A DNA stretch of 64,000 nucleotides. Origin: Gnetum montanum. Lineage: Eukaryota > Streptophyta > Gnetopsida > Gnetales > Gnetaceae. The notes below the pieces were generated by a model that had not been told where the DNA came from, made no database searches, and saw only the letters and a program-made list of their open reading frames with translations. The DNA lies in NCBI GenBank assembly GCA_015680685.1, contig MNCI01000651.1:1727832-1791831 (forward strand), in the 5' to 3' direction. Position 1 is the stretch's first letter; each line of letters begins with the position of its first letter. This document shows, in pieces, positions 35,986 to 48,385 of this stretch. Position numbers and translations under genes: made by a program.

Positions 35986-38239
35986 GGTGATGCTCAAAAC
36001 TTAAGAAAATGGGATAGTATATTCCAAAAATTTATTGAGCTAGGTATGATGAGATATGAATGACTATGAAAATATGCATCCTTAATTCAACACAAATCCA
36101 TCAATCATAAGGAGATACATGTGAACTTTGAATAAAGCCATTTATGATAAAAGGCTAAGCAATGAAGATTTATTATCTTGTCTCTATACCATTCACTATA
36201 CAGAAAGCATTAATAAGCATCGATAATATCATAAGGTCATAATTGTTCAAGATATTCACGAGTTATTATTATCATTCAATGTCCATGTTTCACATGACTC
36301 TTTATATCAGAATTATGTCACAAGTTACAAAATTCTCACCCTTTTTAGACATCAAAAAGTAACTTGGGCCTTACTACAAACAATTAGAATAAAAGATTAA
36401 AAATAAGAGAGATCAAAAGATTGTTAAAGATAACATCAAGAAACATTATAAAATATTCATCTAAGCTAAAGCTCTTAGATTTTTCTCATCACATTTTCAT
36501 ATTTAAAAGATAGACATAGTAATTTCATGTCAAGGAGAATAAGTATATATACATCCAACTTTTAAGCTATAGATTAAATTCTAGAAATAGATCGAGAGAT
36601 CAAACAAAGAAAATTGTAAGAAAGATGTTCATAAAGTAGTATTCATGTATATCTCAAGGAAGCTTAAAATATCTCACAACTGATTTTCAAAATTTCCTAA
36701 GAAGCTTTATCACAGAAAAGTGTTAGTACCTTTTCTTACACTAGTATGCTTGAGATGTCCTACGTAAGAATTGTTTAGCTCATATCAACATTAAGGGACT
36801 TAAATACTTAAAAGAATACATTCTTAGTACATATGAGATGCAACATAAATATCTTATCATAGTGATATAACAAATGAATTCTCAAATCTTGCCCAATTGA
36901 AGAATTTAGATAAAATATTTTTAAGAACTTGTTCTTTTACCTTCAATTTTTTTCTAGATGAATATGATTTTTGTTACCTATTAGAGGTTGGTCATCTCTT
37001 GAAGAAAATCTTCCATAGACTCCCCTTACATTGATGCTCCAAAATATTTTATGAGGAGCAAGCTCTCCCTACATGTGTGCCTTAGCTTCTTAATTCATTA
37101 GTTGTGAGGAGAATGTCAATATCCCCTTTGACTCTTTTAAGATTTGCATGGTACTTGATTAAAATCTTGATTTTTCAAGAATATAGAATAAACTAGAAAT
37201 GTTTATAGAAAAACATTAATGCTTATAGTAAAGAAAATTAGTAGGTACAAATCATAATAATCTTTAATTTTTGTATTACTTAATCATCCAATCATGGCTC
37301 ATCTTGTCATTTTACTTCAAGGGTATCTGCAATGGTAGTCTAATTATCTCTCATGATCATCAAAGAAAATATATCTTGATCATCCAATGTATGATATTGT
37401 AGAAAAGGATTTCAAATAAAAATCAAGGTAGTCTAATTATCTCTCATGTTCTATATTATCTCTCATGATCTCTTTTGTTATGATCTCTCATGATCTCTTT
37501 TGTTAGTGTCCTCAATCTTGTATGGGATGCCTTCTTGTCTAGATTCATGGTCCTCAAGATAGGAGGATTCATAATTTTTTATAGTTAATGGTTTGGATTC
37601 GTTCAATATTTTTGAAGTTTCTTTAGCTTTTTTTTTCATTCATTTTCTATCCTACAAGATACACTCACTAGATTCCTTTTAACAAGACCAAGTATTTACT
37701 TTATTTTTTTCTATGTGAAGATTATAATAATATTTTTTATGACCACAATTTTTACAAGAATATAAAGTGTTTCTTACATGAATAGGATCATCAAACTTAA
37801 TTTCATTTGAGACTGAACTAGTGCAAGTATCCTTTTAAGAGGTTTCTTCCAAGCTTTCACTTTCATGCTAATTTTTAGTCTTTTCCTTATTTTCACTGAT
37901 CCTTTCTTCTTGATTATCCCTGCATTTCTTTTCATTTGAAGGGGTTAGTAGTTGAATCTTAGCTTTTATGTCTAAGATTTCCATTTTTAACTTGTAGGAT
38001 AAGGTATAAATTTTAGAAATTTTCTTTGCATATTTTTCTTTACCTTTTTTAATAGATAATGTAAGATAAAAATTTCTTCATGTAACTCATTGTACCTTTC
38101 ATCATGTTTACCTATTAATTAATTAGATATTTTTTATGAATCTTCATTTGTGAAGACCATACATATGAGATGTGAGTCTTTCGTAGTGTCATCAACCTCT
38201 TTTTCACTTTGTTCTTCATCATCCTAGCTAGTGTAGAAG
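35986..38239 (-). other. Interior of element E without pol
   Basis: No protease, integrase or reverse transcriptase motif was found on either strand. Near 37,730-37,790 the minus strand reads YSCKNCGHKKYYYN, a possible second zinc-knuckle relic. The rest is AT-rich and unassigned. Confidence 0.4.
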
Positions 38240-39122
38240 TTTGACGTTTTTGTATCTACAATCTTATCTCTTCATTGCAACTTGGTAGTGCTAGGACATT
38301 TAGATGCCACATGGCCTCTTCCACAACATACCCAACATTCTATGGAAAATGTATCAAAATTTAAATTTTTAGGATTTTTACCTTTTTCCTTAACTTTGGA
38401 TTGATTTGGTCCTAGATGGTTGAAGCTTCTTCCTTTCCTTGCAAGGAGTCTTTGAACTCTACTTGATAGAAGAGTTATTTCATCTTCATTATTCATTTCT
38501 TATTCAACTTGCTTCTTTTATTTTGATGCTAATTTTAGAGCAATATATTTTTCCTTAATTGCTCCTTTACTTATGAGATTCATCTCATAAGCAGTTAGAG
38601 CACTTTGAAGCTCTTCAATTTAAGGATGGAAAAATCTCTGATTTCTTCAATACCTATGATATTAGGTCTGAACTTGGGTTGTAGTGTTCTAATCATTTTT
38701 ATAATTACATCACTTTCAGGAAAGTCCTTGCCTATATCCCTAATTGCTATAATAAGATCATTTTCCCTAGAAAAATAATCCTTAATCATTTTACCTTTCT
38801 TCATTTTAAGTTATTCATATTCACTTTGCAAAAATAACAATTTTGATTATTTAACTATAGATGTTCCCTCATAGATAGCCTCTAAGCTTTTCCATATTTC
38901 CTTAGTAATATTACATCTAGTTATTCTATTAAATTCAAATTTATTTGATGCACAATATAAACAATTTTTGGCTTTAGAATCATGCATAAACTTATATTTT
39001 TCTTTAGTTGTCCATTTGTTCTATGACTTGAGAACTTTTTAGGTGTTGTCAATAGGTGGTGTCTAAACTTCAAGGATTGAGATACATTCTTCGAATTCCA
39101 TGAAATCAAAGAAGCCTTGCAT
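38240..39122 (-). pseudogene. Copia gag relic of element E
   Basis: The start MQGFFDFMEFEE is at 39,122. The open pieces 39,109-38,921 and 38,804-38,595 carry the copia gag pattern: TKEKYKFMHDSKAKNCLY, then ITKEIWKSLEAIYEGTS, then KMIKDYFSRENDLIIAIRDI and MIRTLQPKFRPNIIGIEE. A complete CCHC zinc knuckle, CWVCCGRGHVASKC (38,496-38,272 segment, about 38,293-38,337), remains. Gag would form the particle and bind RNA through the knuckle. Several stops and frame changes break it. The next expected part, protease, is absent. Confidence 0.82.
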
Positions 39123-39232
39123 CCTTACCTTTCAATATGAAAATTCAAACCCATCAAACATCAACGTCTTTATATAGGAAGTCCCCTCCATAATTCAGTC
39201 TTGAAAGTTGAAGCATAAACTTGAGAGTACTA

Positions 39233-39245
39233 GGATTTGATACCA
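39233..39245 (-). promoter_or_regulatory. Primer-binding site of element E (Met tRNA)
   Basis: GGATTTGATACCA differs from the tRNA-iMet end GGCTCTGATACCA at two positions and is two bases from the LTR edge at 39,248. Confidence 0.85.
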
Positions 39246-39247
39246 CT

Positions 39248-40333
39248 TGTGAATGGGGAACTTAGAAGGGATGTTGAAGAAGTTTCCTAATTTAAAATGA
39301 ACCAGCCATAAAAACACACCAATATTATGTGGTTATGAAACTTGGGTATGTCCACACTTGTTGGGTAGAATCTGTGCACACCTTTGAACTTTGTTTCTTC
39401 AAAAATGTGGTTTGAAGGACACCACTCCATGTAGAAGCTTTAAGCTCTACTTTGGAGTGTTTCATCATTGTGAAACTAGTCAACCTCGTAAGGTCTTGAC
39501 AAGCTTAAAATGTTGTTTAGAGGATTCCCCAACCTTTATAAAATTGAGCTCTACTCTAGAATGTTTTGACATCATAAAACCACTCAATCCTAAAGGATCC
39601 TAACAAGATCAACAAGAATGTCTTCTAGCAAGAAGCACATCAACCCCATAGGGCAGCAAGAAAGAAAAAAAAGAACAAGGAAAGAATGTAACTAAAGTTA
39701 TAGATCCTTGTAGTTTAAGCTCAATACAATCACAATCAAGAAAATGATGTTACATTGCAAAGCAAGAAAAAATTTTCTTAGAATAGCCAATGATACAACT
39801 TTATGTGAACAGTTCTCACACAATCCCAAATATTTTGACATTGTCTTTTAGCCTCAGAGTTTCCAAAAACTCCTCAAAATTCATGTAACAACTACCAAAT
39901 GGCTAGTGCATATGTCTACTTCGAATTTTAGACAACTATCTGAGATAGCCCTCAATGTAGGAGAGACGTCTAGCTAAAAAGTGAGATGTCTATTGTGAGA
40001 GGCCAAGGATGTTTACTATGGAAGATAGATGTCTACTATTTTTTGAAGATGTTTACTCCACTTTTAAACTTTGAATTCTAAGGTATTTTCTAATCAATTT
40101 ATATTCTTGAAAGTCCTTGAAATACGTTAGTTTGATTTGTAGACTCCATTTTCATCCATGCTATCATCTTGCCCATGTAGTCTTAGTTTTAACATCTTGA
40201 CATAGATCTCATTTCCTTAAATTCTTAGATCTTTTTGTGAAGTTCTTGTTCATGCCATACAAAATCAAAATCACACACATACATTCTATATTCTTCATTT
40301 TCCTCAAGGTTTTGACATATCGAAGGGTTAACA
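39248..40333 (-). repeat. 5' LTR of copia element E
   Basis: Starts TGTGAATGG and ends GGTTAACA, followed by the target duplication TCCTA. Confidence 0.9.
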
Positions 40334-40338
40334 TCCTA

Positions 40339-41149
40339 TTCTTGATTATTTTTTCCCTTCTTTGGAAAAGAAGACTCACCTCTGAATATCTTTTGAATGC
40401 CATTTGCAATCACATGAATGATCATTCATTATTTCTTAGTTACTATATTTAGATATTATTATCTTTGATTGTCCTTGAGTTTTTTCTTAAATTTGAAAAA
40501 ATATGTGTTAATGCCTCTAAGTGATTGCAATCTATGATCTTGGAGATTCTAAGATAGTTAATTATTCTTAAATTATCATTATTTCAATCATTACTAATGT
40601 TCACTACCTTAGTCATTTAGAATTTGGGAGGTTTTTTAAAGTATTTAAAATCATAGGTATCTTTCTTCCATAATGTAGATCTTAACTTTGATAGCTCATA
40701 GGTCTTTGAATAGCTTCGATTGGATGCTTGGTTCACAAGATATCAATTTTGGAAGGTCTCGGTTCTCTAAAACTATAAAATATCCTCCAGAAAAATGAGT
40801 GAAATATGATTAAGTATTGTGGTAATTTATAGTATTTTGGTCATGTGTTAATGTTGATGCATCGATGGGATTATAGTGGATAATTTTATTTTGTTTTCTT
40901 TGAAATTTCACTAATTCTTTGTAAATTCCTAGCCAAATGTAGGTTTGAATAAGAGTTGAAAGAACATTCAACATGTAAGAACACTATGGTTAAGTAGATG
41001 ACAAGTTAGGTAGATTAGCAAATCATAAGTCATAATTGTTGATGTGTTTAGCTGTTATTTTATGAACTATAGAGAAAATGAGAAAAATAGTGATGTAATT
41101 AATTAATGAAACTATTCTTAAATGACTAGGGTATGTGGAAGTTGTGCAT
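40339..41149. other. Continuation of the E insertion target, unassigned
   Basis: This follows on from 34,883 once E is removed. It may be the end of the K LTR. AT-rich, no coding signal on either strand. Confidence 0.3.
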
Positions 41150-43135
41150 AGACTAGATGTTTAAGAGTTATATAAGTGGATCCTTCCCAAAGTAGGCTCC
41201 AGCTTGAAATGCCCTTGCATTGGCATCTTACAAGGTGTTTGTGGGCATGTTGAAGATTTAATATCAATTAAGGCTATGTTTCATACTCACATAATTGTTC
41301 TTATTAGGATCCTATGCTATACTAAATAAACCATCATGCATGTAATCATATGCAATAGTGAGATGAAAATAAAATAAGAAGGGATTGCAGAGATCCAGAC
41401 ATGAGATATTTTACCATGTTTATGATAGATTTTTGTGTCAATTTTGATTAAAATGATAATTATACCTATTCATACAGGTTTCAAACAAAGTTGATATCTT
41501 TCCTAGTGGTATCACATAATGTCATCCTAGACTCATTACCATGAGACTAACTACAATCACATGAAAACACCACTATAGAAAAGAAAATGAGAAGTTAGTT
41601 AGAGCATTAATTTTAAGGACTTTTGGCCATTATTTATAGGGGTGTCTTCAACCATGGATGCATGTCTTTTTGGCCTTATAGCCAATGCTAATCCCATTAG
41701 CATTGCACATTCATACATGTATAACACATCTTGCTCGTCATATGATAATGCTAATCTAAGAGACCTTGAGATTCTTAGAAGTAGCCTATCTTTAGACTTG
41801 GGTAACATGCCTTTTCAGTGGTACCTAAGAATATTTTTAATGTTAATTAATTAATTATTATGTTATCCTTACTAGAGGACTACACTTAGGCATTGATAAC
41901 ATGTCTTTCTAGTGACATAGTAAGGAAACAATGTTATTAGAAAATATAATTCTATTAAAATTAAAACATGAGTAATGGTTAAATACATGGAGTGGAAATA
42001 CCCATAGAGTAACGACAATGAATTAGAAAATCCCTTTGGTACCATACACTTTTTCATTCATCCTTGCTTCTTTTCCTTTTCTTCAAGACATAATGATTAT
42101 GAGTTAATTTCAGTTTCATGTGTGACTAACAATATTACTTTCATGATGAGAACCTTTTAATTCATACAAGTGAATGGATAGATGACAGGGTCTTACTTTT
42201 TACATGATTACTGAAAATATATCTTTATAGCATAGGAAATTATCCAAATAAGAAAGTTAATTTCTACACAAAAATAATATTTTTTATTAAAAATTTATAA
42301 TATGATTAAAAGAAATACAAAACATAAATAGCAAAACATAACAAGACTCAAATAAAAGGTGTAAAATGAAAGAAAATTATAAAACAAAAAGGTATAAAAT
42401 GGAACCTCACTAGGTATTAAATTGGATTGGTACCTCCCCTACAAATAGGTTGGAAGGTGGAGATACAAAGATTAGAATAAAACTTAGAAGTGGTATGGTA
42501 TCTATGGAATACATAACAACTCAAGAGTCATTAAGAGGTTTAATTTTTTGTATGTTGACTAATATGAGACATTGTGAGTAGTTAAAATGGTATTTTTATG
42601 GTGTTATATTTAATGGTAGAATGTTGTAGGATTGTTTTCACATTTTTTGAAATTTGGTAAGTTGAGGTACATGAGTGGGGTTTTAATAAAGAACCATATC
42701 TTTAGGTTAAAATTCTACTTGTCTTATCTTATCATTAGATCATTGCTTAGTATAGGTCTTATGCACTATGTTCATCATAAGGGCTACTTTTTAGTTCTCA
42801 TTTAGTACTTTGAGATTCATGAGTTATTCTTTCTATTCTAGGATAATGTTGAGGTTAAGCTCATAATATGTGTTAAGTGTACATAGCTTAGATTGAATAT
42901 GAAGTTTTGGTAGCTTGTCATACACTAGTTCAAATGGGAAGTAGCCTATAGGAAGCTACTAGATGGAGTGATAAGCCCATAAGGCATCATTGAGTTTTGT
43001 GCTATAGATTAGCTATATCTACTGATTCTCTTAGTAAGGGTTCATGTGATCTCCCTATTGGTTACTTTGACTTAATAGTTAGCTTGAGGGTGATAAAGAG
43101 TAGTGGGATACTATTGAGGATAAGTAGTAAGTTAA
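41150..43135 (-). mobile_element. Athila-type tail fragment (element C)
   Basis: Three blocks align with element B in the same order. 41,175-41,230 matches the block at 55,614 (GTGGRTCCTYCCCAAAG). An A-rich stretch at 42,290-42,400 matches 56,520-56,600. 42,880-43,120 matches the integrase end at 57,100-57,320 (the CTCCCTATT phrase followed by a TTAGCTTG phrase). Both ends are lost and no LTR is attached. It is older than A and B. Confidence 0.6.
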
Positions 43136-43159
43136 TATTGATTTAGTGGTATGTTCAAA

Positions 43160-43570
43160 GAATAGATAGAAATAATTAGAGAAAAATTGAAGATTGAATA
43201 GGATCACTATGTTAAATATGCTCATTTCGAGTGTAGACCACTGAAATTTATTATTGGTAATATGGTATTACTAAAAGTCTTACTATTGAAGATATTAATG
43301 AGATTTTATTGGGAAAAAAATTTAATGTCAAGATATATTGAACAATTTAAAATTTTTTAATGAGTTAGTAATATACCCAATTAGCTTAAGTTACTACCAT
43401 AATTGCAAAAAATATATGATGCTTTTCATGTTTCTATGTTAAGAAAGTATATTTCATATCTTGAGCATGTCAGAAAATGATAGAATTTTTAACTATAGTC
43501 AAATGTCATATGTGAAGAAATATTAGTGCATATGATAGATTGAATTATGAGAAATCTAAAAAGCTTATTT
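43160..43570 (+). pseudogene. Chromovirus-like integrase C-terminal relic
   Basis: The plus strand reads, across stops, HYVKYAHFECRPLKFIIGN, then MSRYIEQFKIF, then YDAFHVSMLRKYI. This is the C-terminal part of Ty3/gypsy integrase as in Tekay/Del-type chromoviruses (usual RRPLEFxVGD, LSPRYIGPFEIL, FHVSMLRKY). The rest of the element is absent. It is on the opposite strand to C on its left and to the LINE fragment on its right. Confidence 0.72.
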
Positions 43571-43659
43571 CAACAAAATGATATTGGGTACAAGAGTTCT
43601 TTTTCATCATTAATATATATATAGAGATAGATATTTATTTATTTAGAATTATTCGAATC

Positions 43660-43924
43660 ATCTTCAATCAATTTTCCATGTCTTTTTTAGTCTTCTTTTC
43701 AAGGGCTTTCCTTGAATAGTGATGCAGTAATCTTTATTTATAGGCTCATTATGTCATCCTTTTTACACATGCCTAAATCATGTAGTACATTATTTTAATA
43801 ACTTATCTAAAATAGAAATCATTCTAAGTCTTTCTCTAATGTATCTAATATTCAATTTATCTCATCTAGTAATGGTCAACATCCATCTAAGCATTTGCAT
43901 TTCTACCACATTGATTTCTTATTC
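43660..43924 (-). pseudogene. LINE reverse transcriptase C-terminal relic, part 2
   Basis: The minus strand reads NVVEMQMLRWM, then DKLNIRYIRERL, then PLKRRLKKTWKIDW. This is the end of a plant non-LTR retrotransposon polymerase, in the set often annotated as craniofacial-development-protein-2-like. It continues from part 1 (53,110-53,330); element A inserted between the two halves. Stops and small shifts show decay. Confidence 0.8.
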
Positions 43925-43929
43925 ATGCC

Positions 43930-44793
43930 TGATGAGCAGTAAGGTACCCCTACACTCAACCATATGAATACAAACATGTATGCATGATCTGGTCAAAATC
44001 TACAGACAGAATAGTTGTGGTATCTAGATAGTTACACGTTGATTGTAGTTCGCTATCTTCCCACTTGAACTAGTATTTGCTTTGTCACATATGGTTTAGT
44101 CTAAAGTGAGGTGAATAATGGGATCCTAAAATAATGCTACTCCTAGATACGATGGGAATAATCTTAATTAAGCTAATGAACAATGGAAAATGAAATCTAT
44201 GCTAACCCTAAGTGCAATGAGCATCTGTTCTTAATCATCCACACCCATCTTGAATCTCATGTACTACTTTTGGGATTACCAAGCACACATTACTTGAGCA
44301 CTTCTAGATACACTAGTGGGTTACCAAGTAGTTACACTTAAATGTTCATGATTATGTTGTACTCATTCCATGTTAATCAATAGGTAGTGTAAATGACAAT
44401 AAAGGAAATATGTACTAAAAAGACAATAATAAATAATTAACAATTAAAGTAATTAAAAGCTAAGTGAATGCTGCAATGATGGAGTAATATCAATCTTTAC
44501 TGTCAATCATGTGCGTGTCCAAGTATGTCACACTCGAACAAAGGTTTTGTACAATTACAATCATCACACTACGGGCATGCACTTGGGAAAGAATTGAAAT
44601 TAACTGAAAACTAACAAAAAGACTGTACCCTTAGACTTACCAACTCCCTCTCTTCCTATGTGCTTGAATGTTGTATTTACAGGCCTACAAAAGAATCAAA
44701 ATATCATGTATTCGATATCATTATCTAGGCTATGATATCGAGTACCTGATATCGAGGATCCAATATCTAGGCATGGCAAACCATAATTCATCA
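43930..44793 (-). repeat. 3' LTR of element A
   Basis: Aligns with 52,233-53,104. It contains the palindromic motif GATATCGAGTACCTGATATC at 44,734-44,753, and a TATA-like TATTTACA near 44,676 read on the other strand. Confidence 0.92.
44734..44753. promoter_or_regulatory. GATATC palindrome of the A LTR
   Basis: GATATCGAGTACCTGATATC: two GATATC boxes eight bases apart around a GTAC centre. In the sense direction it lies upstream of the TATA-like box. Equivalents occur in both LTRs of A and B and in decayed form in G. Confidence 0.6.
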
Positions 44794-44897
44794 TACCCAC
44801 ACAACTGAATATTAACTTGTCCTCAAGTTAAACAAAATGAAAACGAGTTCAATTGATTACATAGTGGATAGGTATGAGATTATTGACTAACTAGGAA

Positions 44898-47783
44898 TTA
44901 CTCATGCCGCAGTGTGGGATTGAATAAAACAAAATTGAAACATAAACAGAAAATTACAAAAGGAAAAATTTGTTGGAACTCATGTGGTTCCTGGCGGTGG
45001 TGGCTCCTCCATGGCTCCCTTTCCATTCTCTTGTGCTCTAGGATTTGGAAATGGATGTCTTTGAAGAGCACTTGGAGCTTTTCTTCTTCAGTCTGGGGAT
45101 CTTGTGCCATCCATGCTAATGCTCCAATGTTTGATGGAGTCGGCACCTCCCATGGGCATAGTAGTTGCAGGAACATCTGATTGGCCTTGAAATACCAAGC
45201 TGCAAACAACCGTCGTTCCTCTTCATAGGCTCTTTCTTTATCCTTGCATTCTTGATAGTTCATGAGCCATCAAGCCAAATCCACTGTGACATCTTTTTAT
45301 CCTTGGTAGTTGGTTTTGGCCACCTCTAATTCAGAATTTGCTACTTCTAATCTTTGTAATGTCTTCTTGTATTCAGAAAATTCTATTTCATATTTAGCGT
45401 AGGTGGTTGCTACTGGCTTCTCCAATTTTGTTCTTGAGTGTCTTGTTGTCAACATGGCTAAGTTGGCATACTGCAAGTTTGCCAACTCCATGTCCTCTAT
45501 GAGATCTTATATCTACAGATCCTAGCCTTTTAGTTTTGCTTGGTGGACGAAGGCATAAGTATCCAATATGGCCCACCAATTAATGTTTTGAGCACTGAGA
45601 GTGTTAATATGGGCTTTGGCCATATGAATTTCTTTTTTAATTACCTATTTGTACATCCCCACCTAATCTTTGAAATGCTACTTGAGCTTTTCATGCTACT
45701 TGGCCTCATTCTGCTATGTTCTTACTTCAATCGTCGTCTTCTGGTGGATCGTGCGTACCTCCTCCATTGAAAGGGTTCTATTTTCTTTGGCCAAATGATT
45801 GATATCCTGGTTGACACTTATTAATTGTTCTCAAAATTGCTGAAAATTTTTCTTGAGAACATTCTTTTTTTTTTCTACTATGGTCTACTGAAGATTTTCG
45901 ATGGCAAGGTGTTTATTTTCTTCTTCTGAGGCCTTAAGTGCTTTTTCATGTGCATACGTTTGAGCTTGTGCCTTAGAAGCATCCCAATCATCCTTCTCTT
46001 TTTCCTCTGCCATTTTTTTATTCTCTTATAATAATTTAGTTAGTTGCTTGGTCTAAAAGGATTCTAGCTAGTCTACAGGGATAAATTGGGATGGATCCTG
46101 CTATGCAGCTTGCAGGATGATGAGGTTTTCTTCGAGTCTTTTTAACTACTCCTCTGCATGTTTAGCCCTAAGTCTGCCATGACTAGCTTTCCTTTTGTAG
46201 AGATGAGGTCTGACTATGTTGCTGTGACATCTTGAGGGATTTCAAACAAGGACGTCATTACTTATCCTATTTGCAACAACCGATCTAGAACATCCTCATT
46301 ATCTATAGGAGTCATTAAGGGACCGGCCAAGGTTTGAGCATTGCATGCTCCTATAAAATCTATCAGTGGCATAATAGGGACATTAAATGATTATTTTATG
46401 TGGTCTATGACCACTTCTGTTGCTCCCATTGCATCTTGGTGCTGCATGACCACTACTGTCATGCCTTCACCAGTTTCTAGTTACACTTGAAAGGATAGGA
46501 TGTAGCATTTCCAGAGATCTGTTGTGACCAGTGTGATTTCCTTCCTTCTGTTTGGATGGACACCTTGCCCCATGCGTAATCAATTGAGACTATGGATTGT
46601 ACAACATCATCAATGATCTTGAAGATATTGGCTTCATCATGGCTTCCCCAACTAATCAATTTAGCGATGGCCTTGAGATGGCTCATTGACGGTTAATAGT
46701 CCTATGACAGTGGTGGTGATTGGTCTTGCTAGCCTATAGTTTTGTGCTAGGCCCCACTTCCTATTGTTGACTAGGCCTTGTTTCTAGAAGTTAGCTAGGC
46801 CCTACAGTTTGAGGTGCAATGGGCCCCATCATCTATTCTTGCTCAGGTTCTAGTGTCTCACCAGCACTTTTCCTTGGGGTTGGTGGCTTCAGTAATTCAA
46901 AAAATGAGGCATTTTGAGCTTTTTTTGGGGACATCATTGGTATACCCAAAAATTCTAGCATGTTAGCTTAGCTTCCTAATTAGGTAAAGAAAAGGCAATA
47001 AGAACTTCCCTGTCTTATGTTCTTCAAACTGCCTTAAAATTTTTGTGATATATAGATGGGGTAGGTTGGCATCAACCTTGTCCATCGAGATGGTACTTTC
47101 TCTAGCTACATAGGTGAAAATGCTATTCAATCCTTTTGTTGGGAAAATGTGATATGTGCCAATTTTGAAATAAATCCTCTCTTCAAGTGTGAGCTCTCCA
47201 TATGCTTTATCCTCCTTGCCGTATGTCCTCTTTAACCATATCTTGCGTGCATTTGCATCAAAGGAAGTGGATAGGTGAGCAACCTTGGGCCTTGTATTCA
47301 GAAGATTCAACACTTCCAAAATGGCCTTGGTAGAGAAATCAATAAAATCCTACCAATATCAACAGTCGTGGCTTCTTCCTTGTTGTGCCAAAATTGGTAC
47401 ATCTCCCCTAGGTACCAATCACCACTCTCAGAGAGAACAGGCCACAGTGGAGATCCTTTAAGTTGGTCTCTAATTGCCTCAAGGGAACATTTAGTGAAAG
47501 GTCTAAAATTGAGTTCCACAATCACAACTGCTGATTTGGACCTTTCATGAATTACCTAAACACATTTTGGAGACAACGTGAGATGTTGTCCTTGTTCAGG
47601 TGCGCTACTATCTCCACCTTCGGCATGCCTCAATTGTGTAGTGATAGGAGGTTCTTGATGAATGCTAAATGATTGTGCCTCCTTCTCTGTGTGTTCTTTG
47701 GGAGGTGCTTCATCTCTACCTCTCCTTGGTCATTTGGATGCACCCTAAGAGGGTTCTCCTTGTTGTCCTCTTTTAGGGGCCAT
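44898..47783 (-). pseudogene. Accessory ORF of element A, in the env-like position
   Basis: Unrecognised protein, broken by stops and at least two frameshifts. The start MAPKRGQQ is at 47,783, directly after a candidate splice acceptor. The N-terminal part (47,525-47,307 and 47,319-46,963) has NFRPFTKCSLEAIRDQLKGS, WYLGEMYQFWHNKEE and RKIWLKRTYGKEDKAYGELT. The middle (46,686-45,800) is charged and probably coiled-coil. The C-terminal part (45,491-44,898) has NSELEVAKTNYQG, ERAYEEERRLFAAWYFKANQ and CPWEVPTPSNIGALAW. Athila elements often carry an env-like frame here; I saw no signal peptide or membrane segment. Element B lacks this frame. It could be an Athila accessory protein or a captured host or transposon gene. 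Confidence 0.55.
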
Positions 47784-47844
47784 TTGCAATCACGCATGAT
47801 TGATTATTAGTAAGGTTATTTACAAAATTAGATTAATACCTTAC
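47784..47844 (-). other. Candidate 61-bp intron before the accessory ORF of A
   Basis: On the minus strand the donor is GTAAGGTATT and the intron would end TTGCAA just before the ATG. Element B has the equivalent 65-bp unit (55,217-55,281) with donor GTAAGGTATC and an intact GTGTGCAG acceptor. The A acceptor has changed from CAG to CAA. Confidence 0.45.
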
Positions 47845-48284
47845 TCCTTGCCCTTAATAGATTCATTTCTTTCTTAGTGTGATTCAGAGTTAGAGATTTT
47901 CATGAAAATTCCCTTAAAATTTTGATATTGGGCCCAATTTTGATTATTTGACTTCAAAAAATAATTTTCATGGTCTGGGTGAAGAAATAAAATTAATTTG
48001 GCAAAACTTTTTAGCATTTTTAAGGTCACTTACACTTTGATAATATTCTTCGGGCAACAAAAAATTTCAAAAAAACTACATGCAACTTGAAGTGTACCCT
48101 TCTTCCATGACCAAGTTAAATACTCTAGGTTTAAGTAAGTTCGATCGGAATAAGAATTGGAGCATTAATGAGCAAGTTATTGATGTTTGAATGATAGGAC
48201 TGCAAGCTATAAAATTTGTGGAAGAAAATTTCAACAACTCCCCTTGCATGAACAGTGAAAAATGACCTTGACGTGTGTAGGGGG

Positions 48285-48385
48285 ATCCATATATATAGTT
48301 TTTATAGACACAATATCGTGTACCCGCTAGTGTGGACCTGATATCTCATTGGATTCGATATCAGGTACTCGATATCATGTCCCTT
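48285..48385 (-). promoter_or_regulatory. Inverted LTR motif and TATA-like run upstream of the accessory ORF
   Basis: GATATCAGGTACTCGATATC at 48,357-48,376 is the exact reverse complement of the LTR motif at 44,734-44,753, and similarity extends somewhat on one side. A TA-rich run (ATATATATAG, 48,289-48,300) lies next to it on the side of the accessory ORF. It may act as an internal promoter or be an inverted scrap of LTR. Confidence 0.4.

Larger units (their letters stand above)
34884..40333 (-). mobile_element. Copia element E, pol-less but with both LTRs
   Basis: Two LTRs of 1,088 and 1,086 bp, a polypurine tract, a Met-tRNA primer site and a gag relic. The target duplication TCCTA is at 34,879-34,883 and 40,334-40,338. 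Only about 3.3 kb lie between the LTRs, and no integrase, reverse transcriptase or RNase H was found. The LTRs are related to those of D and F. E therefore needed enzymes from another element or lost pol after insertion. Confidence 0.9.
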
